Source: Rothia mucilaginosa (lineage in GTDB: Bacteria > Actinomycetota > Actinomycetes > Actinomycetales > Micrococcaceae). From it: a stretch of 64,000 nt of DNA. The first letter of the stretch is position 1. Every line of letters begins with the position of its first letter. The notes below the pieces were generated by a model. That model did not search any database. It was not told the DNA's origin and saw nothing but the letters and a program-made list of their open reading frames with translations. Position numbers and translations under genes: made by a program. The stretch spans positions 434,001 to 498,000 of the forward strand of contig NZ_AP014938.1 of assembly GCF_001548235.1 (NCBI RefSeq), in the 5' to 3' direction. Below are positions 1 to 8,085 of this stretch, one piece after another.

Positions 1-404
1 GTGAACAGGTCAGTCTTCCAGGGCAGGGCGGCACCGCCACCGCGGCGAGTCACCTTAGGAGCCGGGCAGCCAAAGTTCAAGTCAATGTGGTCGGCACGGT
101 CCTCTTCAACGACCATGCGCACAGCCTTACCGACGTTGACCGCGTCCACACCGTAAATCTGGATGGAGCGGATCTTCTCGTCCGGGTCATGCTCAATAAT
201 GCGCATGGACTCGGGCTTACGCTCCACCAGGGCGCGCGCAGTCACCATTTCGGTAACGTACAGGCCGCCGCCATATTCACTGCAGAGGCGGCGGAAAGCC
301 TTATTGGTCACGCCAGCCATCGGGGCGAGAACCACGGGAGTATCAACGGTCAGATTGCCCAGTTTCAGGGGCGGAAGGGTAAGACGGGGTGCTTCAGAAT
401 TCAC
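1..404 (-). CDS. dusB: tRNA-dihydrouridine synthase (Dus), N-terminal part, cut by the window edge
   Basis: Flavoenzyme that reduces uridine to dihydrouridine in the D-loop of tRNA. The reverse strand reads MNSEAPRLTLPPLKLGNLTV, then LAPMAGVTNKAFRRL, the FMN-binding start of the Dus TIM barrel, and further on DHIDLNFGCPAPKV, the family signature. Only about 134 N-terminal residues are present, so the catalytic cysteine region lies outside. The start is taken as GTG at 404; no convincing Shine-Dalgarno was seen, so it could shift by a few codons. The family is clear; the subfamily (DusB-like) is inferred. Confidence 0.85.
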   Translation of the reverse strand, partial: MNSEAPRLTLPPLKLGNLTVDTPVVLAPMAGVTNKAFRRLCSEYGGGLYVTEMVTARALVERKPESMRIIEHDPDEKIRSIQIYGVDAVNVGKAVRMVVEEDRADHIDLNFGCPAPKVTRRGGGAALPWKTDLF

Positions 405-623
405 CCCTATATTGTGGCATACGGGGGCAAATCGAGAACCGGACTCAGCTGAGGGGGTACAGGAGCACTGTGCAAGCTCAGCAACCGTGAGGAGGCGCAG
501 GTACGCGAGAGGGGCGGAGGAGCATTCCACTCCCCCGCCCCTTCAGCAAGAGTCAGCCAGCAGGTTCAGTACCGAGAATCTACTTGGCAACCTACGAACC
601 TACTCGAGAATCTACTCTCGAAC

Positions 624-1601
624 CTACTCGGTCACGTAAATATAGGTCGGGTCACCCTCCACCGAAGCAGTACCGGCACGCAGCAGCACGTCGGTCACCT
701 GAACCAGCGCCTCCATGGCGTCGTCAACCTCAACCAGCACCGGGTACTTAGCGCTCAGCAGGGACAGCACCTGCATAATCGCCTCCACGGCACCCTCATT
801 ATCGAAGTCGTAACCCAGCAGCAGTTCGGTGGCGGTGTTCTCATTCACCAGCGCCGCCTCCGGGTCCGTCTCAAAGGGGTGGTAGCTCACCGCAAACGCC
901 ACAATCGGGCCCTTCTTACCCTCTGCAGCCGCCTCACGAATATGGTCACGAAGCACCACGGCGCCAAAAGCACGCACCTCATCCGAGAGGAAGTAGCGGT
1001 TCACGGTGCCCAAACCCACCTCAGCAGGAACATCCCACTCGTGGGCGCGGCGGTAGAAATCCCACAGCGCGGCTGTCAGCTCAACCGAACCGGTCGCCAA
1101 ATCCTCAATCGCCTGAGTCTCGTTACCGTCAGCGTCCTCACGCAAAGACACCGGAGGAATCGCACCCGGCTCCACACGTACCATACGGGAACGCTGAATC
1201 AGCTTCATACCAGCAGCCTGCGCAAACTCCTCACCGTCACTAAACGGCGACAGCTTCACGCGCAGAGCAGTGGTCTGACCGTGCGCCGCCGCAATCTCAC
1301 GTAGCGCATTCAACAGGGCAGTACCAATACCCTGACGGCGGTGATCAGCTGCCACCTCAATGTAGGACCATAGACGCGTCGGATGCAGCAGCGAAGCCAC
1401 CACAGTACCCGCAGCCACCGGCACACCAGAAACAGTCACCACCAGGGTGCGGCTAAACGGCGCATCCGTATCCGGGCCGAAAAGGCCACGCTGGCGCTCC
1501 TCAACCTCATTGCGGGCAGAGTTCCAAATCTCAAGCAGGGCAAGGTCATCACCCTCCTGCCAAGGGCGAATCTCAAATTTTTCGCTGAGGCGTTCAGCCA
1601 T
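624..1601 (-). CDS. GNAT-family N-acetyltransferase
   Basis: Predicted 325-residue cytoplasmic acetyltransferase of unknown substrate. The N-terminal half carries a GNAT fold with the acetyl-CoA-binding motif around DHRRQGIGTALLNALRE (about residues 85-101), followed by the usual strand and helix. The C-terminal half (about 190-325) has no clear motif and may be a degenerate second GNAT domain, as in mycothiol-synthase-like two-domain proteins. The start is set at ATG 1601 because AAAGGAAAGG lies about 8 nt upstream; an ORF extension to 1640 has no such site. The gene stands alone between dus and glyS. The short stretch 573-628, overlapping its 3' end, has imperfect tandem copies of CGAGAATCTACT and CGAACCTACT. 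Confidence 0.8.
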   Translation of the reverse strand: MAERLSEKFEIRPWQEGDDLALLEIWNSARNEVEERQRGLFGPDTDAPFSRTLVVTVSGVPVAAGTVVASLLHPTRLWSYIEVAADHRRQGIGTALLNALREIAAAHGQTTALRVKLSPFSDGEEFAQAAGMKLIQRSRMVRVEPGAIPPVSLREDADGNETQAIEDLATGSVELTAALWDFYRRAHEWDVPAEVGLGTVNRYFLSDEVRAFGAVVLRDHIREAAAEGKKGPIVAFAVSYHPFETDPEAALVNENTATELLLGYDFDNEGAVEAIMQVLSLLSAKYPVLVEVDDAMEALVQVTDVLLRAGTASVEGDPTYIYVTE

Positions 1602-1671
1602 ATCCGTGCACCTTTCCTTTGCTCGCATCAATCGTGCCAATCAGTCTAACCAGGGTAGCCTAAATACACGA

Positions 1672-1710
1672 CGGCGGGTAGCCTCTTTCGCTCTAAGAGG
1701 CTACCCGCCG
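1672..1710. terminator. Hairpin between glyS and the GNAT gene
   Basis: A perfect 16-bp stem (CGGCGGGTAGCCTCTT and its complement) with a 7-nt loop lies just after the glyS stop on the minus strand. No U-tract follows, as is common in high-GC actinobacteria. Confidence 0.6.
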
Positions 1711-1729
1711 ACCATGTTATAAATTATTT

Positions 1730-3109
1730 TTAGCCTGCCAGGCGTGCAGCCAGGTAAGACTTCACCTGATCCAGAGCCACACGCTCCTGGTTCATGGTGT
1801 CGCGCTCGCGGATGGTCACAGCCTGATCCTCAAGAGTGTCAAAGTCCACGGTGATGCAGAACGGAGTACCGATCTCATCCTGGCGGCGGTAACGGCGACC
1901 AATAGCGCCCGCCTCGTCGTAATCCACGTTCCACAGGCCACGCAGCTCGTTCGCCAGCTTGGTTGCGGGCTCAGACAGTTCAGCCTTCTTGGACAGCGGC
2001 AGAACAGCAGCCTTCACCGGTGCCAGGCGCGGGTCGAGCTTCAGCACGACGCGCTTATCCACGCCACCCTTAGTGTTCGGTGCCTCATCCTCGACGTATG
2101 CGTCAACAAGGAACGCCATCATGGAGCGGGTCAGACCAAAGGACGGCTCAATCACGTACGGCACGTAACGCTCACCTGTAGCCTGGTCGAAGTACTCAAG
2201 CTTCGCGTTAGAGTGCTCATTGTGCACGCCCAGGTCGTAATCGGTACGGTTCGCAACGCCCATCAGCTCACCCCACTCGGAACCCTGGAAGCCGAAGCGG
2301 TACTCAACGTCAATAGTGCCAGCCGAGTAGTGTGCACGCTCCTCCTGAGGAACGTCGAAGCGGCGCATGTTATCCGGGTTAATACCCAGGTCAACGAACC
2401 AGTTCCAGCAGTCCTCAACCCACTCGTTGAAGTACTTATCAGCGTCATCCGGGTGCACGAAGTACTCAATTTCCATCTGCTCGAACTCACGAGTACGGAA
2501 AATGAAGTTACCGGGAGTGATCTCGTTACGGAACGACTTACCAATCTGGCCAATACCGAACGGCGGGCGCTTACGAGAAGCAGTGACCACATTGTTGAAG
2601 TTCACGAAAATACCCTGAGCGGTCTCGGGGCGCAGGAAGTGTAGACCCTCCTCATTATCAACCGGGCCCAGGTAAGTCTTCATCAGACCGGAGAAGTTCT
2701 GCGGCTCAGTCCACTCACCACGAGTACCACAGTTCGGGCAAGCAATCTCCTCCATACCCTCAGCCGCGCGGCCCTTCTTCGCCTCAAAGTTCTCCAGCAG
2801 GTGATCCTGACGCAGACGCTTGTGGCACGACAGGCACTCAACCAGCGGGTCGGTGAAGGTCGCCACGTGACCGGATGCCTCCCACACCGCACGAGGCAGA
2901 ATAACAGAGGAGTCCAGGCCAACCATGTCCGCACGGGAGCGGACGAAACGCTGCCACCACTGCTGACGGATGTTTTCCTTCAGCTCTGCACCGAGGGGGC
3001 CGTAGTCCCATGCGGAGCGGGAACCGCCGTAAATTTCACCGGCCTGGAAAACAAAGCCGCGGCGCTTCGCGAGCGCAATAACGTTATCGAGGGTGGACTT
3101 TTCAGCCAT
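1730..3109 (-). CDS. glyS: Glycyl-tRNA synthetase, homodimeric class II type
   Basis: Charges tRNA-Gly with glycine in the cytoplasm. The 459-residue length and sequence match the single-chain dimeric GlyRS of actinobacteria and eukaryotes rather than the alpha2-beta2 bacterial form. Visible signatures are [12 protein letters not shown] and WDYGPLG near the N-terminus, the RPETAQGIF motif, [20 protein letters not shown] (class II motif 2) and the C-terminal anticodon-binding domain. A Cys4 cluster (CLSCHKR and [10 protein letters not shown]) is probably a zinc-binding insertion. The start is ATG 3109, with AGAAGGAG 5-6 nt upstream. The frame stays open to 3238, but that extension lacks a ribosome site. 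Confidence 0.96.
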   Translation of the reverse strand: MAEKSTLDNVIALAKRRGFVFQAGEIYGGSRSAWDYGPLGAELKENIRQQWWQRFVRSRADMVGLDSSVILPRAVWEASGHVATFTDPLVECLSCHKRLRQDHLLENFEAKKGRAAEGMEEIACPNCGTRGEWTEPQNFSGLMKTYLGPVDNEEGLHFLRPETAQGIFVNFNNVVTASRKRPPFGIGQIGKSFRNEITPGNFIFRTREFEQMEIEYFVHPDDADKYFNEWVEDCWNWFVDLGINPDNMRRFDVPQEERAHYSAGTIDVEYRFGFQGSEWGELMGVANRTDYDLGVHNEHSNAKLEYFDQATGERYVPYVIEPSFGLTRSMMAFLVDAYVEDEAPNTKGGVDKRVVLKLDPRLAPVKAAVLPLSKKAELSEPATKLANELRGLWNVDYDEAGAIGRRYRRQDEIGTPFCITVDFDTLEDQAVTIRERDTMNQERVALDQVKSYLAARLAG

Positions 3110-3328
3110 AGTTACTCCTTCTGCCCCGCCACCGGCTGTGACGTGCGTGAGTTCGGGTTCATAAGGGACGCGACCCAGAACGGGGCGCCCGTATTCGCGC
3201 TCATCGGCGCAATATGCACACTTTTTGATGCAAGACACTAGGGTACCATCACCACCCCACCCCTGGGTATGCCTACCCGACCCACCACTCCCCCATTTTT
3301 ACCGGACGCCAGGATGCACCCGGCGGGA

Positions 3329-3334
3329 TAAACT
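3329..3334 (+). promoter_or_regulatory. -10 element of a probable leaderless promoter
   Basis: TAAACT ends 7 nt before the ATG at 3342, and there is no Shine-Dalgarno. Transcription would start at or next to the A of the start codon. The -35 region is not obvious. Confidence 0.5.
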
Positions 3335-3341
3335 AGAGAGC

Positions 3342-3557
3342 ATGGAAGAAATTTTTATTCGCGACGACATGATCCGCCTCGGTCAGTTCCTCAAGCTCGC
3401 CAACCTCGTAGAGGACGGCGCGCAGGCACGCGAGGTCATTCAGCACGGCCTGGTAAAGGTCAACGGCGACATTGAAGAAGCACGCGGCAAGCAGCTGCAC
3501 CCCGGCGACACCGTCAGCTTTAACGGCGTGACCGTGAAGGTTGCGCACGAGGACTAG
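3342..3557 (+). CDS. Small S4-domain RNA-binding protein
   Basis: A 71-residue protein that is essentially one S4 domain (GQFLKLANLVEDGAQAREVI, then GLVKVNGDIEEARGKQLHPG), close to the YbcJ/YaaA-like small S4 family. S4 domains bind structured RNA, often rRNA or tRNA; the specific target is unknown. The start is ATG 3342: it begins the conserved domain and sits 7 nt after a -10-like TAAACT, so the mRNA is probably leaderless. The upstream in-frame extension to 3225 is proline-rich and unlikely to be translated. It is divergent from glyS and followed by a structured dispersed repeat. Confidence 0.85.
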   Translation: MEEIFIRDDMIRLGQFLKLANLVEDGAQAREVIQHGLVKVNGDIEEARGKQLHPGDTVSFNGVTVKVAHED

Positions 3558-3611
3558 CCAGACCTTTTATTCCGTTTAGATAGGGTGTTAGGTCAAGGCG
3601 AGGGGCGATGC

Positions 3612-3920
3612 TCGTCCTCGTTCCTTTCCCTACCCCCTACCGGAGGCGGGGCGCGCCGCATATTTCCTCCGCGCCTACGCAGGGGCACCCGTCACCCGGA
3701 CGCTCCGCTTCCTCCTCGCTCCGCATCGGAGAGCGTCCGGGCTGACACCCTGAGGGCGCATCCGGAAAACGCGGCCGCGCCCGCACAGCTCTACGGACAG
3801 GCCTGCTAACTCCAGCGCGGAAAGGCGGTATCGTCCGAAAGTGACATCAGGGTGCCCGAAGCGAAGCGAGGGCGGGTTCCCCTGTAGGAACGAGGACGAT
3901 AACCGCCTTTCCAAGCGGAA
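3612..3920. repeat. Structured dispersed repeat, copy 1 (MITE-like or ncRNA-like)
   Basis: About 309 bp, closely matching 16511-16792. Both copies begin TCGTCCTCGTTCCT; its inverted complement AGGAACGAGGACGA lies 21 bp inside the right end (3886-3899). Internal pairings are CGGACGCTC with GAGCGTCCG (hairpin near 3698-3739), GGGCACCC-GTCAC with GTGAC-atca-GGGTGCCC, and GGAAAGGCGGTATCGTCC with its near-complement at 3892-3911. The copies differ mainly by short length changes after the left end and near 3787-3815. It encodes no convincing protein and lies between the convergent S4 and esterase genes. Confidence 0.75.
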
Positions 3921-3952
3921 CCGTGCATCCCACGCGGAAGCAGAACTACAGT

Positions 3953-3984
3953 AAAGCCCCCGAGTCATCAGACCCGGGGGCTTT
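3953..3984. terminator. Terminator of the esterase gene
   Basis: AAAGCCCCCG pairs with CGGGGGCTTT, with an additional GTC/GAC pair inside. It lies just after the minus-strand esterase stop, and A/T runs on both sides suit either direction. Confidence 0.75.
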
Positions 3985-3996
3985 CCACATGTCGTT

Positions 3997-4749
3997 TTAG
4001 GCGTCAGAGCCTTCCGCGGTGCCGGTCGCCTCCGCAACCTTCTGCGCACGAATACGCGGCTCCTTACCCTGCACCTTCACCTCCAGGAACTCGCCCACAT
4101 GGCGAATCTCCATGGCGCTCACGCCGTGACCCGCACCGGCGTACAGCACCTTAATGCCGTCGGTGTACTTGCGGATCCAGTCGTAGGTGTAGTTCACCAT
4201 CTCCTGCGGGATGACGGGGTCTTCCTGGTCGCGGCCGAAGAACACCGGCAGTTCGGTCTTCTTCAGCTCCTCATCCTTGAAGTACGGCGAATCTGAGTCC
4301 ACCGCGTAGCCGGACAGACCCACCACGGCGGCGAACTCGCCGGGAGCGTGACGCACCATCGAGGTTGCGATACCCATGCCCTGCGAGAAGCCCAGCAGGG
4401 TCACCGAGGCGTACGGGGTGCGGTTCGCGCGTACCCACTCCAGCACGTAGTCGCTGGCCTGCTCGATGGCGCGCTGATCGGATTCGAGCTGCTGGTTTAG
4501 CGGGTACCACTGGTAGCCGATAGCGTCCGCAGCAATGTAGGCGCCGGTCGAGTCCGCAGAGAACTGGGTACCGACCGGCTGCGGTGCACGCATGGAGGCG
4601 TAGGTGAAGCCCTCCTGCGGAAGGTGCGCCGCCAGAGACAGCAGATCGTGTTCCTGGGAGCCGTAGCCGTGCAGCATGAGCACCAGGTGGGTGCCTGCGC
4701 GTTCGTTCTCGGGGCGGGTGTATTCGACGACGTATTTGTTTTCGCTCAT
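3997..4749 (-). CDS. Phospholipase/carboxylesterase-type alpha/beta hydrolase
   Basis: A 250-residue cytoplasmic serine hydrolase of the carboxylesterase/phospholipase family (YpfH/EstA-like). It shows LMLHGYGSQEHDLLSLA (oxyanion-hole region, about residues 24-40), the nucleophile elbow LLGFSQGMG with Ser about 122, an acid residue in FFGRDQEDPVIP, and a catalytic His in AGAGHGVS. No signal peptide. The last 25 residues are charged and probably disordered. The natural substrate cannot be told from sequence. On the minus strand TAAGAT ends 6 nt before the ATG, so the mRNA is probably leaderless. It is divergent from the MerR gene at 4844. Confidence 0.85.
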   Translation of the reverse strand: MSENKYVVEYTRPENERAGTHLVLMLHGYGSQEHDLLSLAAHLPQEGFTYASMRAPQPVGTQFSADSTGAYIAADAIGYQWYPLNQQLESDQRAIEQASDYVLEWVRANRTPYASVTLLGFSQGMGIATSMVRHAPGEFAAVVGLSGYAVDSDSPYFKDEELKKTELPVFFGRDQEDPVIPQEMVNYTYDWIRKYTDGIKVLYAGAGHGVSAMEIRHVGEFLEVKVQGKEPRIRAQKVAEATGTAEGSDA

Positions 4750-4755
4750 GCACCC

Positions 4756-4761
4756 ATCTTA
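4756..4761 (-). promoter_or_regulatory. -10 element of a probable leaderless promoter for the esterase
   Basis: On the minus strand TAAGAT is followed by six bases and then ATG. There is no Shine-Dalgarno, and the -35 region is weak. Confidence 0.4.
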
Positions 4762-4806
4762 GCGAGGACTCCTCCACAAACCTGCACCGCAGGTTCCGCC
4801 GCTAGC

Positions 4807-4837
4807 TTGACCCTCACCTAACGTGAGGTTTTAGAGT
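4807..4837 (+). promoter_or_regulatory. MerR-type promoter with 19-bp spacer and operator dyad
   Basis: TTGACC (4807-4812), a 19-bp spacer and TAGAGT (4832-4837). The spacer contains the inverted repeat CCTCAC-CTAAC-GTGAGG (4812-4828). A long spacer with a central dyad is the classic layout for MerR-family activation by DNA untwisting. The TipA-like ATG begins 6 nt after the -10, so the promoter probably gives a leaderless, self-regulated transcript. Confidence 0.65.
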
Positions 4838-4843
4838 GAAACC

Positions 4844-5659
4844 ATGGACGCGAACATAACACCGCCTGACGGGCAACACGAATACACCGTAGGAGAAGCG
4901 GCATCATTGCACGGGCTAACAGTGCGCACGCTTCACCATTGGGAGCAGCGGGGCTTACTCAACCCGGCACATGATGAGTTCAACGGGTACCGGTACTACA
5001 CCGATACAGACCTTGAACGAATCACCGTCATCATGGGATACCGCGCCACCGGCATGAGCCTTGATGCCATTCACAAAATACTGCAGGACGAAGCGAACAG
5101 CACCGAGCATCTGCTCGCTCAGCGGGATATGCTTCAACGCAAAATCGCCGCGTACGGGCGCATGCTTGAAACCATCGAACACCTTTTGGAGGACACCATG
5201 GCACCTAAGAATGAGCAGCTCAGCGCTGCCGAAAAAGCAGAGATTATGGGTGAAGGGTTCAGCCTCGCCCACCAGCAGGAAGCGCAGGAGCGTTACGTGA
5301 AAACTGACGACTGGGCTGAATACCAGCGCCGCACTGCCTCAATGGACCGTGCCGACTGGCAGAACGGCAAACAGCAGATTGACGAGGTAGAACAGGCCCT
5401 CGTCGAGGCATTCAACCGCGGCGTGCAGCCGGGCAGTGAGGAGGCGAACGCGCTCGCCGAGCGGCACCGCGCCTCCCTGTTCTTCTTTGAGGTCACCCCC
5501 GCTAAGCACGCTATTCTAGCCCGCGGTTACGTTGAGGATGCCCGCTTCAAAGCGTACTACGAGAAGCTCGCGACCGGGCTCGCGGAGTGGTTGCGAGATG
5601 TCATCTACGAGAATGCTCGTGCACACGGTGTTGACCCGCAGGAAGCTAACTGGGGGTAA
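4844..5659 (+). CDS. MerR-family regulator with TipAS-like ligand domain
   Basis: A 271-residue transcription factor. Residues about 13-80 form the MerR winged helix (YTVGEAASLHGLTVRTLHHW, then GYRYYTDTDLERITVI). A helical linker (about 85-125) should form the dimer coiled coil. The C-terminal half (about 135-271) resembles the TipAS antibiotic-sensing domain (LAERHRASLFFFEVTPAKHA, YVEDARFKAYYEKLATGLAEWL). TipA proteins bind hydrophobic or thiopeptide compounds and activate their own promoter, which fits the dyad directly upstream. The neighbouring ABC and MFS genes are too distant to call targets. Confidence 0.88.
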   Translation: MDANITPPDGQHEYTVGEAASLHGLTVRTLHHWEQRGLLNPAHDEFNGYRYYTDTDLERITVIMGYRATGMSLDAIHKILQDEANSTEHLLAQRDMLQRKIAAYGRMLETIEHLLEDTMAPKNEQLSAAEKAEIMGEGFSLAHQQEAQERYVKTDDWAEYQRRTASMDRADWQNGKQQIDEVEQALVEAFNRGVQPGSEEANALAERHRASLFFFEVTPAKHAILARGYVEDARFKAYYEKLATGLAEWLRDVIYENARAHGVDPQEANWG

Positions 5660-5740
5660 GCTACCCGAGGTTAAACCTTCGGGCTGAAAATACCCAGTAG
5701 CTAGGGGTGAGTAGCTGAGTGTGAAAGCTGAGCACGAAAA

Positions 5741-5781
5741 AACGCCCGGTATTCCCCGTGATAAGGGGAATACCGGGCGTT
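5741..5781. terminator. Bidirectional terminator between two convergent MerR genes
   Basis: A 17-bp perfect stem (AACGCCCGGTATTCCCC and its complement) with a 7-nt loop. It is preceded by an A-run and lies between the TipA-like stop (5659) and the second MerR stop (5816). Confidence 0.8.
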
Positions 5782-5815
5782 ACATGCTGTATCTGCATGA
5801 AAACTAGATGGCTAC

Positions 5816-6166
5816 CTAGCGGGTGCCGTCGAGGTGACGGCGGTGCTCCTGAATACGGCGATCCAGGTGCTCAAGGTTCTGTTGCAACCCCGCAATCTCA
5901 TTCTCAATCTTTCGGCGGGCTCGCTCCATCACGTCGATGGAGAGAGCATGATCATCCGGATTGTCCAAGATTGTACGAATGTCGGCAAGACTCATGCCGG
6001 CCTGACGGCAGGTAGCAATAAACCGTGCAGCGGAGATAGACTCCGCATCAAAAATACGGGTTCCGTGAGCATCGCGGGGCACAGCAATGAGCCCCTCTTT
6101 TTCGTAATACCGCAGGGCGTGGGTGCTCACCCCCAACTGCTCCGCTACCTCTTGAATACTTACCAC
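5816..6166 (-). CDS. MerR-family transcriptional regulator
   Basis: A 116-residue regulator. It has an N-terminal HTH (IQEVAEQLGVSTHALRYYEK) and wing (GTRIFDAESISAARFIATCR), followed by a dimerisation helix from about residue 75 to the end. It has no metal-binding cysteine cluster (one Cys only), so it is not a typical metal sensor; small-molecule or aldehyde sensors of this size are known. The start is GTG 6166, directly before the HTH. On the minus strand TAGCAT lies 7 nt upstream and there is no Shine-Dalgarno, which suggests a leaderless message. Effector and targets are unknown. Confidence 0.85.
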   Translation of the reverse strand: MVSIQEVAEQLGVSTHALRYYEKEGLIAVPRDAHGTRIFDAESISAARFIATCRQAGMSLADIRTILDNPDDHALSIDVMERARRKIENEIAGLQQNLEHLDRRIQEHRRHLDGTR

Positions 6167-6184
6167 AACTTCAATGCTATGGGG

Positions 6185-6199
6185 TTAGAGCAGGTCTAA
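6185..6199 (-). promoter_or_regulatory. Possible operator upstream of the second MerR gene
   Basis: Inverted repeat TTAGA-CCTGC-TCTAA, read on the minus strand, just upstream of the -10-like TAGCAT. The position fits MerR self-control; the -35 element is weak. Confidence 0.35.
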
Positions 6200-6535
6200 A
6201 GCAAACCGAGAACCATTACCTTCCAGTGCAACAGGAGGGTACTTCCGCGGTATCTCGCGGCGGTTTCAAAAGCATCTAAAAACCCGGAAAATATTCCCCG
6301 GCTTGGAACAATACCCGTCAGGCGGGTGCAATAGAATGCCGGGCGTTCGCATCATATGAATGCCCGGCATTCTATTGCATAACCCTGAGGGTGAAGGTTA
6401 ATTCTCGGTGGACGGAAGAACCTGTGAAGACACTATCTGCCCGCCCGAAAATTACCGGCACTTAGGTGGCGTAAACAGCATCCAGAGGGCACAATCAACG
6501 CCCCGTGGATGAACATCCCGTGGATGCTCGCGATT
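6200..6535. other. Intergenic stretch between metX and the MerR gene
   Basis: No coding signal. It holds the strong hairpin at 6327-6379 and otherwise nothing that can be assigned. Confidence 0.5.
6327..6379. terminator. Strong hairpin downstream of metX
   Basis: An 18-bp perfect inverted repeat (TGCAATAGAATGCCGGGC and its complement) with a 17-nt loop that can pair further. It lies 157 nt past the metX stop and has no U-tract, so termination is inferred. Confidence 0.5.
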
Positions 6536-7879
6536 CTAGCGGGCCGCCGTAGCGTACAGGCGAGTCATCGAGTCCAGCGCCTCACGCTCACGCTGCGCCT
6601 CACTCGGGGCTGCGGATTCATCTTCAACGCCGAGGGCACGCGCCAGAATCTTCTCCACCTGCTTCGCCTCAATCAAGAAGCCATCATGGCCGTGATTCGA
6701 CTCGATAATGTCCACGGGCACCGGGGTGGGCAGCGCCTCCGCCAGGCGGTGCGACTCATGCGGGAAGAACAGACGGTCCGTGTTCACCGCCGCAATCGTC
6801 CACTCGCAATCGGTGTGCGCCAGCGCCTGCGCCAGGGTACCGCGGCCACGTGCCACGTCGTGCGAAATCAGTGCCTCGTTCACGGCAAGGTAGCTGTTCG
6901 CGTCAAAACGCTCAACCAGCTTGGCGCCGTGGTGGTCCAGGTAGCTTTCGATGGCGTAGCGGCCACGCGGCTCACCCAGCGAGCCGCCCACGGTGCTTTC
7001 GCCACGGTTCTCTTCGCGGCCGAAGCGGTGCTCCAGCTCGGCGGGGCTGCGGTAGGTGGTGTGCGCGATACGGCGCGCCAGGGCAAGACCGTTTACCGGC
7101 GCGGGACCGGAATAGTAGTCGCCGCCGGCGAAGTTCGCATCCGAACGAATCGCAATGTTCTGGGTGTGAGCCCACGAAATCTGCTCCGCAGTAGCCGAAG
7201 GACCGGAGGCAATCACCGCACATCCGCGCACCAGCTCAGGGTTAGTTGCCGCCCACTCCAGGGCGCGAGCGCCACCGAGGGAACCACCAATCACGTAGCG
7301 GAAGCTGGTCACCCCCAGGGCACGCGCCAGGCGCGCCTCAGCGCGCACAGAGTCGCGGATGCTCACCTGCGGGAAGCGGGAGCCCCAGTGTTCACCGGCG
7401 CCCGGGTAGCCTTCGGGAATGATGCTTGCCGGTCCGGTGGAGCCGTAGCAGCCGCCCAGAATATTGGGTGCAATCACGAAGTAGCGGTTGGTGTCCACGA
7501 CCGAGCCGGGGCCCACGATGCCTTCCCACCAGCCGTCGGATTCGATAGCGCGAATCAGCGGGGCGGGCATATCGGGGGTGGGTACGCCGCGGGAAACATG
7601 CGTGTCACCGGTGAGCGCGTGCAGGATCAGGATGGCGTTATCGCCAGCCTCGTTGAGGGTGCCCCAGGTTTCGTAGCCGATGATGACCTGCGGCAGGGTC
7701 ACGCCGGATTCGAGCTCCAGGTCGCCGATGTTCAGCTGACGCAGGTAGCCTTGCGCTTCCGGATGTTCGCGCTGAGTGCCCGCCACGGGGATGGGCGCGG
7801 TGACAGGCTGGTTGATAGTGCCGGGCTGGGCGGTACCAGACTGGCTAGTGCCGGACTGGCTAGTGCTCTGGGTGGTCAT
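6536..7879 (-). CDS. metX: Homoserine O-acetyltransferase
   Basis: Transfers an acetyl group from acetyl-CoA to homoserine, the activating step of methionine synthesis. It is a 447-residue alpha/beta hydrolase-fold enzyme with YETWGTLNEAGDNAIL and LHALTGDTHV near the N-terminus, the nucleophile motif VIGGSLGGARALEW and the catalytic His in SNHGHDGFL near the C-terminus. The start is ATG 7879, with GAAGGGAA upstream. The first 40 residues are Ser/Thr/Gln-rich, include a duplicated TSQSG stretch and are probably disordered. It lies downstream of metY on the same strand, separated by about 200 bp with a hairpin, so it is probably partly co-transcribed and SAM-controlled. Confidence 0.94.
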   Translation of the reverse strand: MTTQSTSQSGTSQSGTAQPGTINQPVTAPIPVAGTQREHPEAQGYLRQLNIGDLELESGVTLPQVIIGYETWGTLNEAGDNAILILHALTGDTHVSRGVPTPDMPAPLIRAIESDGWWEGIVGPGSVVDTNRYFVIAPNILGGCYGSTGPASIIPEGYPGAGEHWGSRFPQVSIRDSVRAEARLARALGVTSFRYVIGGSLGGARALEWAATNPELVRGCAVIASGPSATAEQISWAHTQNIAIRSDANFAGGDYYSGPAPVNGLALARRIAHTTYRSPAELEHRFGREENRGESTVGGSLGEPRGRYAIESYLDHHGAKLVERFDANSYLAVNEALISHDVARGRGTLAQALAHTDCEWTIAAVNTDRLFFPHESHRLAEALPTPVPVDIIESNHGHDGFLIEAKQVEKILARALGVEDESAAPSEAQREREALDSMTRLYATAAR

Positions 7880-7921
7880 GGGGGGGTTCCCTTCACTGGG
7901 TTGGCCGGCGAGGTGGTGCCG

Positions 7922-7951
7922 GGTGTGAGCGGGGTAGGTGTGAGCGGGGTA
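7922..7951. repeat. 15-bp tandem duplication upstream of metX
   Basis: GGTGTGAGCGGGGTA occurs twice head to tail in the metY-metX spacer. Confidence 0.8.
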
Positions 7952-8028
7952 CTCGTCTGCAGGTAGAAGGAGCAACGGGTTGGGCGGCTCCGCGCCGCGC
8001 AGTGACAAAATGCTCCATAACGGGGAAT

Positions 8029-8072
8029 CCGCAGGTGGACCGAGAAGCCGTAGCTTACCGGTCCACCTGCGG
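8029..8072. terminator. Hairpin between metY and metX
   Basis: A 14-bp perfect stem (CCGCAGGTGGACCG and its complement) with a 16-nt loop, 14 nt after the metY stop. It may be a partial terminator or an mRNA-stabilising stem that sets metX level relative to metY. Confidence 0.55.
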
Positions 8073-8085
8073 GTTGCATCACCGT

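Noticed and set aside
3110..3238. N-terminal extension of GlyRS with several Cys residues
   Set aside because: No ribosome-binding site, and the extension is unlike GlyRS. ATG 3109 has a good AGAAGGAG site and begins family sequence.
6509..7966. 485-residue open frame antisense to metX, and similar long antisense frames over metY, the oligopeptidase, gatA, mfd and the biotin carboxylase
   Set aside because: They mirror high-GC codon bias of the true genes, lack family motifs and have no independent ribosome sites.
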